Part shown: piece after piece, positions 26,063 to 34,195 of the stretch
How the letters are laid out: each line of letters opens with the position of its first letter
Numbering within the stretch: the stretch's first letter is position 1
NCBI RefSeq assembly: GCF_000308595.1
Contig: NZ_BAGA01000182.1
Span: 1 to 64,000, forward strand
Length of the DNA stretch: 64,000 nucleotides
DNA from: Nocardia higoensis NBRC 100133
GTDB taxonomy: Bacteria > Actinomycetota > Actinomycetes > Mycobacteriales > Mycobacteriaceae
Direction: 5' to 3'
Program-made: the position numbers and the translations under genes
Notes under the pieces: model-generated
What the model saw: only the letters and a program-made list of their open reading frames with translations
Told to the model about the DNA's origin: nothing
Databases searched by the model: none

Positions 26063-26778
26063 ACGCCATCCTCGAGGTCGAGGACCTCGTACTCAGTTAC
26101 GGTGCGGCCCGCGCGGTGCGCGGCGTGGATCTCACGGTCGGCCAGGGCGAAGTCGTCACCCTCATCGGCGCCAACGGCGCGGGCAAGACCACCACCCTCA
26201 ACGGCCTGGTCGGTCTGCTGAAACCCCAGCGCGGCCGGATCCGGCTGGACGGCAGAGACATCACCGGCAAGCCCACCGACTGGCTGGCCCGCAACGGACT
26301 CAACCTCGTCCCCGAGGGCCGCCGCGTCTTCCCCGGGTTGACCGTCGCGGAGAACCTGGACGTCGCCTCGGTCGCCGGACGCCTGCGCGGTTCGGCGCTG
26401 AAAGCGGCGATCGACGAGGTGTACGACGTCTTCCCCCGGCTGCGCGAGCGCCGCGAGAGCCTGTCGTGGACCCTGTCCGGCGGCGAGCAACAGATGCTGG
26501 CCATGGGCCGGGCGATCATCGCCCGCCCCCGGGTGCTGCTGCTCGACGAACCCTCCCTCGGCCTGTCGCCCAAGCTCGCCGCCGAGGTGGTGGGCCTGAT
26601 GAGCCGCTACTCCCGCGAACACGGACTGTCGGTGCTGCTCGTGGAGCAGAACGCCAAGCTCGCGCTCGGCGCCTCGGACCGGGGCTACGTCCTCGAGCAC
26701 GGCGAAATCGTGGCCCGCGGGGCGGCCACCGAACTTCTCGACGATCCCGAGGTGCGCCGTGCCTATCTCGGCCGCTGA
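26059..26778 (+). CDS. livF: ABC transporter ATPase LivF
   Basis: 239-residue ATPase beginning MNAILEVEDLVLSYGAAR. Walker A is GANGAGKTT, the Q-loop region is LVPEGRRVFPGLTVAENL, the signature is LSGGEQQMLAMGRA and Walker B is VLLLDEPSLGL. ATG 26059 overlaps the LivG stop; a long upstream frame is a shadow of LivG. It completes the ATPase pair of the second importer, and the receptor gene follows 46 bases later. Confidence 0.94.
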   Translation: MNAILEVEDLVLSYGAARAVRGVDLTVGQGEVVTLIGANGAGKTTTLNGLVGLLKPQRGRIRLDGRDITGKPTDWLARNGLNLVPEGRRVFPGLTVAENLDVASVAGRLRGSALKAAIDEVYDVFPRLRERRESLSWTLSGGEQQMLAMGRAIIARPRVLLLDEPSLGLSPKLAAEVVGLMSRYSREHGLSVLLVEQNAKLALGASDRGYVLEHGEIVARGAATELLDDPEVRRAYLGR

Positions 26779-26824
26779 AACAACACCCACGACCTCTCCC
26801 ATCAGAGAAAGACGAGGTATCTCG

Positions 26825-27964
26825 ATGTCTGTCAAGCATGTGCGTGCCGCCGCCGTCATCGGCGCCGCGGCACTGGCCCTGGCCGGCTGCTCCGGCGGCG
26901 GTGATTCCGAGGGTGTCACCCTCAGCATCGCCCTGCCCACCACCGGCGGTTCCGCCGTCCTGGGCGAACCGATGAAGCACGGCATCGAAATGGCGGTGGA
27001 GGAGATCAACGCGGCCGGCGGCATCGACGGCAACCAGATCAAGATCAACAGCGTCGACCTCGGCGCCGACGACACCGACGCGCTCAACGCCTTCAACCGG
27101 GCGGTCAGCGACAAGCCCACCGCGGTCATCGGGTTCCCGGTCTCCACACAGGGTTTCGCGGTCACCACGCAGGTGGACCGCAGCGGCATCCCGGTGATCA
27201 TGTCCGGCACCAATCCCAAACTGGCCAAGAGCAGCGAATGGGTCTTCAACATGACCTCTTCCGACGAGATCACCACCCGGGCGGCCGCCGAGTTCGCGGC
27301 GAAGTCACTGGGCGTCCGCAAAGTCGCGCTACTGCGCGAATCCGGTGAGCTCGGCTCCGGCGCGTCGCAGATGCTCACCGCTGCCGCGAAGGATCTCGGG
27401 TTCGAGATCGTCACCGAGCAGATCTTCCAGACCGGTGACGTCGATCTGTCCACCCAGGCCAACGCGATCCGCGGCGCGGGCGCGGACATGCTCTTCACCT
27501 ACGGGCAGCAGGCCGACTACATCGTGGTCGCCAATGCCCTGGCCACGGCGGGGGTGAAGCTGCCGACGTTCATCGCGGGCCTGCAGCCGGGCACCTACAA
27601 GCAGCTCAACTACGACGGCTTCGCCACCATCTACAACCGCAATCAGTGCATTCCGTCGGCGGCGAAAGACGGTGACGCCCTGGCCACCTGGTCGGCGTCC
27701 TACAAGGAGAAGTACTCGACCGATCCCACCGAGTACGCCGCCATCGCCTACGACGGTGTTCACCTGGTCGCCGACGCCATCACCGCCGCGGGTTCCACCG
27801 ATCCCTCGGACGTCGCCGCGGCGTTGAGCGCGCTGCCCGAGAGCCAAGGCGTGTGCGGTGTGCACAAGGGCAGTGAGACCGGTGCGCTGTCGTTCGGCGT
27901 GACCATCGGCCACTACGACAACGGTGCCTACGTCGTCGACCAGCAGCTGTCGCTGGTGCCGTGA
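26825..27964 (+). CDS. ABC transporter substrate-binding lipoprotein
   Basis: 379-residue receptor with a lipoprotein signal (HVRAAAVIGAAALALAGC, lipobox cysteine near residue 22) and the two-lobe LIV-binding fold (EEINAAGGIDGNQIKINSVD, SGTNPKLAKSSEWVF). The ATG at 26825 has GAGG eight bases upstream; an earlier GTG in frame would lengthen the signal and is less likely. It is clearly different from the other receptors of this window (11458 and 63495), so it should bind another ligand. Its stop overlaps the next SDR start (TGATG), tying import to catabolism. Confidence 0.93.
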   Translation: MSVKHVRAAAVIGAAALALAGCSGGGDSEGVTLSIALPTTGGSAVLGEPMKHGIEMAVEEINAAGGIDGNQIKINSVDLGADDTDALNAFNRAVSDKPTAVIGFPVSTQGFAVTTQVDRSGIPVIMSGTNPKLAKSSEWVFNMTSSDEITTRAAAEFAAKSLGVRKVALLRESGELGSGASQMLTAAAKDLGFEIVTEQIFQTGDVDLSTQANAIRGAGADMLFTYGQQADYIVVANALATAGVKLPTFIAGLQPGTYKQLNYDGFATIYNRNQCIPSAAKDGDALATWSASYKEKYSTDPTEYAAIAYDGVHLVADAITAAGSTDPSDVAAALSALPESQGVCGVHKGSETGALSFGVTIGHYDNGAYVVDQQLSLVP

Positions 27965-28797
27965 TGAGCCACTATCTGATCACCGGTGGCGCGTCCGGCA
28001 TCGGCGCCGCGGTGTCTGCCCGCCTGGCCGCGGCCGGACACCGGGTGTCGGTCCTCGACCGCGCCGAGTCCACCGATTCGCAAGCATGGTCGCAGATCCC
28101 CGCCCGGTTGCGCGGGGCGTGGCACAGCGTCGACGTCACCGACGCCGAGGCGGTAGAGGCGGCCGTCGCAGACCTGGGTGAACCACTCGACGGCCTGGTG
28201 GCGTGCGCGGGCATCGCCACCAGGGCCTCGCTGCTGGAGACAACCGCCGAGGAGTTCGACCGCACCCTCGACATCAATCTGCGCGGCACCTTCACCACGC
28301 TCCGCGCGGTGGCCCTCCAACTGGTCGCCGCAGGCAGGCCGGGCAGCATCGTCACGCTGGCCTCGACCGCGGGCATCGGCTACGTGTCCGGCCTCGGAAT
28401 CGGCTACCACGCCTCGAAGTCGGCGGTCGTCGGCATCACCAAATCGGCGGCGGGCGATCTGGCCCCGTACGGAATCAGGGTCAACTGCGTCGCACCCGGC
28501 GTGGTGCGCACCCCGATGACCGTCGGGCAGCGCGGCAGCATCGGCGAGCAGCCGCTGGCCGCACGCACCCCGGGCGGGCGACTGGCCGAAGCCGACGAGG
28601 TCGCGGCCGCCATCGTGTGGCTGCTCTCGCCGCGCGCCAGTCTGACCACCGGCCATGTGCTGCCGGTCGAAGGCGGGCAGACCGCGATCAGTGGCGCGCC
28701 CGGCGGGGGATTCCCCGCACCGATCGCCGATACCCGCGCGATCGACCATCCTCGGCCCGACATCGCGGCCGACCAGGCATACGAGGAGGTCGGCTGA
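27964..28797 (+). CDS. short-chain dehydrogenase (first of tandem pair)
   Basis: 277-residue SDR. It has TGGASGIG near residue 7, SVLDRAES after beta-2 (aspartate suggests NAD), the catalytic serine in TLASTAG and the pair YHASK. The C-terminus extends about 25 residues beyond VLPVEGGQ, with a Pro/Gly-rich segment (GGGFPAPIADTRAIDHP). It is clearly homologous to the next gene, with which it shares HASK, the LSPxAS-TGxVLPV end and the Gly-Phe-Pro tail. It would oxidise or reduce an alcohol/ketone intermediate of the nitrilase-monooxygenase pathway. Confidence 0.92.
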   Translation: MSHYLITGGASGIGAAVSARLAAAGHRVSVLDRAESTDSQAWSQIPARLRGAWHSVDVTDAEAVEAAVADLGEPLDGLVACAGIATRASLLETTAEEFDRTLDINLRGTFTTLRAVALQLVAAGRPGSIVTLASTAGIGYVSGLGIGYHASKSAVVGITKSAAGDLAPYGIRVNCVAPGVVRTPMTVGQRGSIGEQPLAARTPGGRLAEADEVAAAIVWLLSPRASLTTGHVLPVEGGQTAISGAPGGGFPAPIADTRAIDHPRPDIAADQAYEEVG

Positions 28798-29582
28798 TGG
28801 GACACGTCATCGTCACCGGCGGGGCATCCGGCATCGGCGCGGGGGTCGCGCGGGAACTGGCCGCGCGCGGCACCAAGGTGTCGATCCTGGATCGCGCCGA
28901 ACCCACCGACTGGTGGGATGCCCTGCCCGAGGCCGTCCGTGGCTCGTGGGCCGTCGCCGATGCCGCGGACGCCACAGCACTCGAGGCGGCGATGACCGGC
29001 CTCGCGATCGCCGACCTCACCGGTCTGGTTGCCTGCGCGGGCATCTCGGTCAAGGAATCCTTCCTGGACAGCTCGGTCGACAACTGGGTGAACACGCTGT
29101 CGATCAACGTGCTCGGCACGGCACTGGCCTGCCGGTCGGTGGCCCGGGTGCTGGCCGAACAGGGCCGCGGCGGCGCGATCGTCACCATCTCGTCCACAGT
29201 GGCCTCCGGGCACACGGCCGGACTCGGCGCGCACTACCACGCCTCCAAGGGCGCGATCTCGGCGATGACCAAGGCACTGGCCGGCGAGCTCGGGCAGTAC
29301 GGCATCCGGGTCAACGCCGTCGCGCCGGGGCTGGTCCGGACACCGCTGACCGAGTTCATGCGCGAGACGCAGGGCGAGGACACGCTCACCGCGCGAGTTC
29401 CGTTGCGCATCATGGCCGATCCCGAGGACGTCGCCGACGCGGTCGCCTTCCTGCTCTCCCCCGACGCGTCCATGGTCACCGGACAGGTGCTGCCCGTCGA
29501 CGCGGGGCAGCTCAGTGTGGCGGGCCAGCCGGTGAGCGGCTTCCCCGATCCGATCATCCGCCCGGCGCGTCCGGTCCGCTGA
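28797..29582 (+). CDS. short-chain dehydrogenase (second of tandem pair)
   Basis: 261-residue SDR. It has TGGASGIGAGVARELAARG, VACAGISVKESF, the catalytic serine in TISSTVAS and the pair YHASK. It keeps the Gly-Phe-Pro C-terminal tail of the preceding SDR (VSGFPDPIIRPARP). The start ATG shares bases with the TGA of the preceding gene (TGATG). The two may be duplicated copies working on successive or stereoisomeric substrates, or subunits of one heteromer. Confidence 0.92.
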   Translation: MGHVIVTGGASGIGAGVARELAARGTKVSILDRAEPTDWWDALPEAVRGSWAVADAADATALEAAMTGLAIADLTGLVACAGISVKESFLDSSVDNWVNTLSINVLGTALACRSVARVLAEQGRGGAIVTISSTVASGHTAGLGAHYHASKGAISAMTKALAGELGQYGIRVNAVAPGLVRTPLTEFMRETQGEDTLTARVPLRIMADPEDVADAVAFLLSPDASMVTGQVLPVDAGQLSVAGQPVSGFPDPIIRPARPVR

Positions 29583-29616
29583 CCGGTAATTCGCTTCTTT
29601 CCGAAAGGCAATTCCC

Positions 29617-31392
29617 GTGAACGCCCCTACAGCCACCGTTGTCGTGGTCGGGATGGGCCCCGTCGGTATGACGGCGGCCCTGAGCCTGGCCCGCCGAGGC
29701 GTCGAAGTCACCGTGCTCGAGGCGGGTTCCGACCTGGCCACCGAATCACGTGCCTCCACCTTCCATCCGCCCAGCCTGCAGGTCCTCGCCGAACTCGGCG
29801 TCGTCGACGAACTGCTCGAGCTCGGTCTGCAGGCGCCGGGCTTCCAATATCGTGGCCACTCCAGGGAACTCGTCGCCCACCTGGACATGTCGGTGCTGGC
29901 GGAGGACACGCCGTTCCCCTTCCGGGTGCAGTGCGAGCAGAGCAAGCTGACCCGGATCATCCGGCGCCATCTCGAGCAGCTCCCCAATGTCACCCTCCGT
30001 TTCGACGCGCCCGTGCAGCGGGCGGAGATCGGCACCGGGTGTGCCCGGCTGTTTCTGCCCGGCGATACCTTCGAGCCGTCCATCACCGCGGACTGGGTGC
30101 TGGCCGCCGACGGCTCCAATTCGGCGGTGCGGCGCACGCTCGGCATCGCTTTCGAAGGCGTGACCTACCCCGAGCGGTTCCTGGTGGCCTCGACCACCCA
30201 CGATTTCGCCGCCGACATGCCGGGACTGGCGCCGGTCTCGTATGTCTACGATCCCGACGACTGGGGCGTGCTACTGCGCACCCCTTCGCACTGGCGCGTG
30301 CTGTTCCCCATCGTCGGCGACCAATCCGACGCCGAAGCACTCGATCCCGAGCACATCCAGCGCAGGCTGCAGGGCGTGGTCCCGCAGCCCGAGCCGTACC
30401 CGGTGGTCCATTCCACCATCTACTCGGTGCACCAGCGGCTGGCGGCGACATTCGGTCTCGGCCGGGTGCTGCTGCTCGGCGATGCCGCCCACATCAACAA
30501 CCCGCTCGGCGGGATGGGCATGAACAGCGGCATCCACGACGCCCACGCCGCAGTCGAGGCCGTCACCTACGCACTCGCCGGCGGCGACCCGGAACGCGCG
30601 GTAGCCACCTACGCCCGGGTCCGCAAGGATGCCGCGCAGCTGGACGTGCAGAAGAACACCCAGAAGAACTACGAGGAGATGCGCCAGACCGATACCGGCA
30701 GGCGCACCGAGCGGTTCCAGGAAATGGTGGGTATCGCCGCCGACCCGGCGCGCTCCCGCGCCTACCTGCGGGTGGCCTCGATGCTGGCCTCGTTCGAGAC
30801 GTCGTGCCGCCGGATGCGGCGGGGCCTGACCCCGCTGGCCGGGCCGGCGCCGCGACCGGCTGGACAGCTCATGTCCGATGCCCTGCGCGAGTGGACCCTT
30901 CCGGGTACGCCCGAGGGTCTGCTGACCGCGGCGGTCCTGCCGCCGGTGGCCGCGGGCACAGACGAACTGGTCGCAGCCGTCGCCTCCTCCCCCGTGCCGG
31001 TGGTGGCCGCGCTCCCCGAGCACGGTGAAGTCGCCGAACTGGTCGCCCGCTGTGAACGAGCCGGGGTGGCGGCGGTGGAGGTCACCGGCACCGAGGATGT
31101 CGCGGCCGCGGTCGCCGCACGACGCGACGCCCTGGTCATGGCGACGGTCGACGCCTCGAGCGGCGACATCCAGGCCCTCACCGACGAGGTGTCGGCACTG
31201 GTTGCCGCGGGCGCCGACGTCGTGGCGCTCACCCAGACCGCCGATGCCGGGCTGGTCGGCAAGATCCACCTCGGCGAGAAGGCGGTCCCGCTCGCGGTGA
31301 CCGGCCAGAGCCTGCCCGACCGGACCACCCTCTGCCTCGCCGGCGTCGGACTGGTCCTCGACCGCGAGACCCTCGCGACCCAATCGGTCTGA
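29617..31392 (+). CDS. FAD-dependent aromatic monooxygenase with extended C-terminus
   Basis: 591-residue class A flavin monooxygenase. FAD motifs are GMGPVGMTAALSLARRG (GxGxxG), LAADGSNSAVRRTLG (DG motif) and VLLLGDAAHINNPLGGMGMN (GD motif). The residues are like MhpA/phenol-hydroxylase family enzymes that hydroxylate hydroxylated aromatic or pyridine rings. After residue 410 comes an alpha/beta domain of about 160 residues with repeated Ala-rich helices (AAVAARRDALVMATVD), which may be the thioredoxin-like domain found in this family. The GTG start follows AAAGGCAA. It sits between the SDR pair and the racemase-family gene, as expected for the ring-activating step of a heterocycle pathway. 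Confidence 0.92.
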   Translation: MNAPTATVVVVGMGPVGMTAALSLARRGVEVTVLEAGSDLATESRASTFHPPSLQVLAELGVVDELLELGLQAPGFQYRGHSRELVAHLDMSVLAEDTPFPFRVQCEQSKLTRIIRRHLEQLPNVTLRFDAPVQRAEIGTGCARLFLPGDTFEPSITADWVLAADGSNSAVRRTLGIAFEGVTYPERFLVASTTHDFAADMPGLAPVSYVYDPDDWGVLLRTPSHWRVLFPIVGDQSDAEALDPEHIQRRLQGVVPQPEPYPVVHSTIYSVHQRLAATFGLGRVLLLGDAAHINNPLGGMGMNSGIHDAHAAVEAVTYALAGGDPERAVATYARVRKDAAQLDVQKNTQKNYEEMRQTDTGRRTERFQEMVGIAADPARSRAYLRVASMLASFETSCRRMRRGLTPLAGPAPRPAGQLMSDALREWTLPGTPEGLLTAAVLPPVAAGTDELVAAVASSPVPVVAALPEHGEVAELVARCERAGVAAVEVTGTEDVAAAVAARRDALVMATVDASSGDIQALTDEVSALVAAGADVVALTQTADAGLVGKIHLGEKAVPLAVTGQSLPDRTTLCLAGVGLVLDRETLATQSV

Positions 31393-31450
31393 CACTGCTC
31401 GCCGCTGCGAGCAGCGAACCAACGAAGAACGACAAGGAGTCATCACAACC

Positions 31451-32197
31451 ATGACCGGAATCACCGCGCCCCGCGCCGAATTCGGCTTGATCGTCCCGTC
31501 GACCAACACCGTCGTCGAGGCCGAGTTCAACTGGATGCGCCCCGAAGGCGTCTCCTGGCACACCGGCCGGATCTTCATCCCGGACCCCAACTTCACCGAC
31601 GACGAGGGCTTCGTGCGGTTCCTCGAAGGACTGCGGGTGGAGATCGGCCGCGCGGTCCGCGATGTCGTCACCGCCGAGGTCGACTACCTCGTGATGGGCA
31701 TGAGCGCCGAGACCTTCTGGGGTGGCAAAGAAGGCGCCGAGCAGTTCATGGGCCTCATGAACGAACTCTCTCAGGGTCTGGGCGTCACCACGGGTGCGCT
31801 CGCCTGCAAGGACGCGATCGAGGCCTACAACGTCAAGCGGATCGGCGTGATCACCCCGTACCAGCCGGTGGGCGACGCCGCGGTCCAGCAGTTCTTCGAG
31901 GAGATGGGCTTCGAGGTCGCCGGTGTGCACGGCCTGAAGTGCCCGACCGCCACCGCCATCGGCGATGTGACCCCCGAGGAACTGCGCGCCGCCTTCGCCG
32001 AGGTGGACGGGCCCGATGTCGAGCTGCTGCTGCAGTGCGGCACCAACCTGGCCGGCGCCCGCCTGGCCGGCGAACTGGAAGCCGAGCTGCACAAGCCGGT
32101 GCTGTCGATCAACACCGTCACCGCGTGGCACGCCTACCGCACCAACGGAATCGACGACAAGATCGAGGGCTTCGGCTCGCTGCTGCTCGAGCACTGA
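31451..32197 (+). CDS. Asp/Glu racemase-superfamily enzyme (arylmalonate decarboxylase/maleate isomerase-like)
   Basis: 248-residue protein of the Asp/Glu racemase fold (PSTNTVVEAEFNWMRPEG at the N-terminus). Maleate isomerases use two cysteines. Here the first position falls in VMGMSAETFWGG without cysteine, while the second is present as C196 in LLLQCGTNLAGARLAG. A single C-terminal cysteine is the pattern of arylmalonate decarboxylase, so a decarboxylase or a one-cysteine isomerase is more likely than a classical maleate cis-trans isomerase. AAGGAG precedes the ATG by about 12 bases. It is followed by a Dabb protein and an amidase, as in pathways that make maleamate and maleate. Confidence 0.88.
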   Translation: MTGITAPRAEFGLIVPSTNTVVEAEFNWMRPEGVSWHTGRIFIPDPNFTDDEGFVRFLEGLRVEIGRAVRDVVTAEVDYLVMGMSAETFWGGKEGAEQFMGLMNELSQGLGVTTGALACKDAIEAYNVKRIGVITPYQPVGDAAVQQFFEEMGFEVAGVHGLKCPTATAIGDVTPEELRAAFAEVDGPDVELLLQCGTNLAGARLAGELEAELHKPVLSINTVTAWHAYRTNGIDDKIEGFGSLLLEH

Positions 32198-32232
32198 TCG
32201 CACACCCGACCACCACGGAAAGGAGCCCCCGC

Positions 32233-32544
32233 GTGCTCACTCATATCGGAGTTCTGACCCTGCAGGAGTCCGCCACCGAACAGGACAGGCAGGCCATCAC
32301 CGACGGTCTGGCGGCACTCGTGGAAGTGGTGGACGGGCTGCAATCCGTCGCGACCGCGACCGGGCTCGGTCTGCGGGCCGGCACCGCGGATGTCGTTTTC
32401 CATCTCACCTTCTCCTCGGTCGAGGCCTGGGAGTCCTATGCGGACCATCCCGCGCACAAGGCGCTGATCGCGGACACGATCGCGCCGGTGCTCGTCGCGA
32501 AGACCTTCGCCCAGGTCGGCGGGTTCACCGAGGTATCGCGGTGA
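32233..32544 (+). CDS. Dabb-domain (stress-responsive A/B barrel) protein
   Basis: 103-residue small protein starting with GTG after AAAGGAG. The pattern LTHIGVLTLQE, DGLAALVEVVDGLQSVATATG and VVFHLTFSSVEAWESYADHPAH fits a Dabb ferredoxin-like fold. Members are often poorly understood; some are cyclases or hydrolases for small carboxylated intermediates. Its stop overlaps the isochorismatase-family start (GTGA). It lies within the catabolic operon, so a role on an unstable ring-opening product is possible. Confidence 0.85.
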   Translation: MLTHIGVLTLQESATEQDRQAITDGLAALVEVVDGLQSVATATGLGLRAGTADVVFHLTFSSVEAWESYADHPAHKALIADTIAPVLVAKTFAQVGGFTEVSR

Positions 32545-33179
32545 CCGACTCGACCGACGATTACACCGCCGCGGGTCTGCAGGGTTCACTGCCGCTGGGC
32601 GCGAGCCCCGCCCTGGTCCTGGTGGACCCCGCCCGCGCGTACACCGATCCGGAATGCTCGCTGTACGCCGGTGTGGAAGAACCGGTAGCCGTCATGCGCC
32701 TGGTCCTGGGCTGGGCCAGGGCGGGCGGCATTCCGGTGGTCATCACCCGGGTCGAACACGACCCGACCGGCCGGACCGGCGGCATCTTCACCCGGAAGGT
32801 GCCCGCACTGCGGAATTTCGCCCCGGAGAGCCCGTTCAGCGCCTACATCGAGGGATTGGAGCCGATCGAGGGCGATGTCGAGATCGTCAAGCAGTACCCG
32901 TCGGCCTTCGCCAACACCCACCTGGCGGCGACGCTGCGCGCACTGGGCGCCGACACCGCGGTCATCATCGGCCTCACCACTTCCGGCTGCATCCGGGCCA
33001 CCGCCACCGACGCGATGCAGAGCGGGTTCATCCCGGTGGTGGTCGAGGACGCGGTCGGCGACCGGCTGCCCGGCCCGCACGAGGCCAACCTGTTCGATAT
33101 CCGCGCCAAGATCGGCGAGGTCGTCGACTCGGAACGGATCAAGTCCTACTTCGACTCGGTGCCCGACCGGCGGCCATAG
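32541..33179 (+). CDS. isochorismatase-fold amidohydrolase (maleamate amidase/carbamoylsarcosine amidase-like)
   Basis: 212-residue cysteine hydrolase. The triad is visible: D29 in LVLVDPARAYT, K118 in EIVKQYPSAF and C150 in GLTTSGCIRATATDA. TTSGC-RAT is the nucleophile signature shared by N-carbamoylsarcosine amidase and maleamate amidohydrolase (NicF), which release ammonia from an amide. The GTG overlaps the Dabb stop. A perfect 19-base-pair hairpin follows at 33196-33238. In this operon it would remove nitrogen from an opened ring or imide product. Confidence 0.92.
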   Translation: MTDSTDDYTAAGLQGSLPLGASPALVLVDPARAYTDPECSLYAGVEEPVAVMRLVLGWARAGGIPVVITRVEHDPTGRTGGIFTRKVPALRNFAPESPFSAYIEGLEPIEGDVEIVKQYPSAFANTHLAATLRALGADTAVIIGLTTSGCIRATATDAMQSGFIPVVVEDAVGDRLPGPHEANLFDIRAKIGEVVDSERIKSYFDSVPDRRP

Positions 33180-33195
33180 AACGACCACGAACGGC

Positions 33196-33238
33196 GCCTT
33201 CCGCGCCCGTGGCGCCTGCCGCCACGGGCGCGGAAGGC
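33196..33238 (+). terminator. perfect 19-bp hairpin inside the operon
   Basis: The arms 33196-33214 and 33220-33238 are exact reverse complements around the five-base loop CCTGC. It lies between the amidase stop (33179) and the alpha/beta hydrolase start (33259). There is no T-run after it, so it may be a partial terminator or an mRNA-stabilising structure that sets lower or separate expression of the last genes. Confidence 0.65.
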
Positions 33239-33258
33239 ACCGAGAAAGACAGGAGAAC

Positions 33259-34119
33259 ATGGACAACACGATCCGGCGCCGATCGGCCGAAATCGTCACG
33301 CTCCGAACGAGTGACGGCTGGGACCTCGACGCACTGCTCTATCCGGCGAGCGATCCGGCGGGCGCGGACACCGTCCTGCTGCACCTCCACGGCAAGGGCG
33401 CGACCATGCTCGACATCCACGCCCGCTGGCTGCCCGATCAACTGCCCGGCGTCGCGCATTTCGCGCTGAACATGCGCTGCCACGCACTCGCCTACAACAC
33501 CGACCGCGACGATGTGCCGGTCGCGGGCGGCATGTACGAATCGCTCACCGACGGTGAGGTCGACATCGCGGCGGCGGTGGAGTTCCTGCGGGCCGAGGGA
33601 TACCGCAAGATCATCATGTCCGGGCACTCGTCGGGCGGATACTACGCCGGTGTCTACACCCCGGAGGGTGAGGACATCGTCGGCCGGATCGTGCTGTCCC
33701 CGCTCACCGACAACAAGGTCGCGCTCGGCTGGTGGTATCCGGGTGAGGGCGAACTGGATTCCGTCCTCGCCCGCGCCCGTGACCTGGTCGAAGCGGGCAG
33801 GCCGGACGAACTCATCCCCATCGACCAGTGGTACTGGGCCATCAGCGCCCGTTCCCTGCTGGAGCGGGCCGCCCAACCCGACAGTGAGTTCTGGCTGGAG
33901 CGCGTGAACGCGCAGACCTCGCCGGTGTTGATGGGTTGGGGCGCCACCGAATCCAGGGACGGTCTGTGGAGCGGCATCTACGAGCGGCTGACCATGCCGA
34001 AGTTCAACGCCCGCATGGTCGACTCCGACCACTGGTATCACGGTTTCGAGGAACAGGTGACCGAACTCGTCCGCAAGTTCGTGGTCGAGGTCGCCGGAGT
34101 CGACCCGGCCCACCACTGA
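33259..34119 (+). CDS. alpha/beta hydrolase
   Basis: 286-residue hydrolase. The oxyanion-hole segment is LLHLHGKGATM, the nucleophile elbow is GHSSGGYYAG, the acid is probably the aspartate after MGWGATESRDG, and the catalytic histidine is in DSDHWYHGFEEQ. The start ATG has AGGAG immediately upstream; longer frames are shadows. Possible roles include a deformylase (as NicD acts on N-formylmaleamate), an amide hydrolase or an esterase. It sits between two strong hairpins, so its transcript level may differ from the amidase before it. Confidence 0.9.
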   Translation: MDNTIRRRSAEIVTLRTSDGWDLDALLYPASDPAGADTVLLHLHGKGATMLDIHARWLPDQLPGVAHFALNMRCHALAYNTDRDDVPVAGGMYESLTDGEVDIAAAVEFLRAEGYRKIIMSGHSSGGYYAGVYTPEGEDIVGRIVLSPLTDNKVALGWWYPGEGELDSVLARARDLVEAGRPDELIPIDQWYWAISARSLLERAAQPDSEFWLERVNAQTSPVLMGWGATESRDGLWSGIYERLTMPKFNARMVDSDHWYHGFEEQVTELVRKFVVEVAGVDPAHH

Positions 34120-34140
34120 GCTCCGGCAAACCATCCTGCT

Positions 34141-34169
34141 GCCGGCCGAGCGGACTCCGCTCGGCCGGC
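34141..34169 (+). terminator. 13-bp hairpin terminator
   Basis: GCCGGCCGAGCGG (34141-34153) and its exact complement (34157-34169) enclose the loop ACT, followed by a T-containing stretch (CATTCTT). It lies 21 bases after the alpha/beta hydrolase stop and before the lyase GTG, so it is likely to end or reduce transcription here. Confidence 0.65.
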
Positions 34170-34195
34170 GGCCTCATTCTTCCCAGGAGAGCACC

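Noticed and set aside
31451..33179. Assignment as a standard nicotinate (nic) pathway
   Set aside because: There is no 2,5-dihydroxypyridine dioxygenase or nicotinate hydroxylase, and the racemase-fold enzyme lacks the first cysteine of maleate isomerase.
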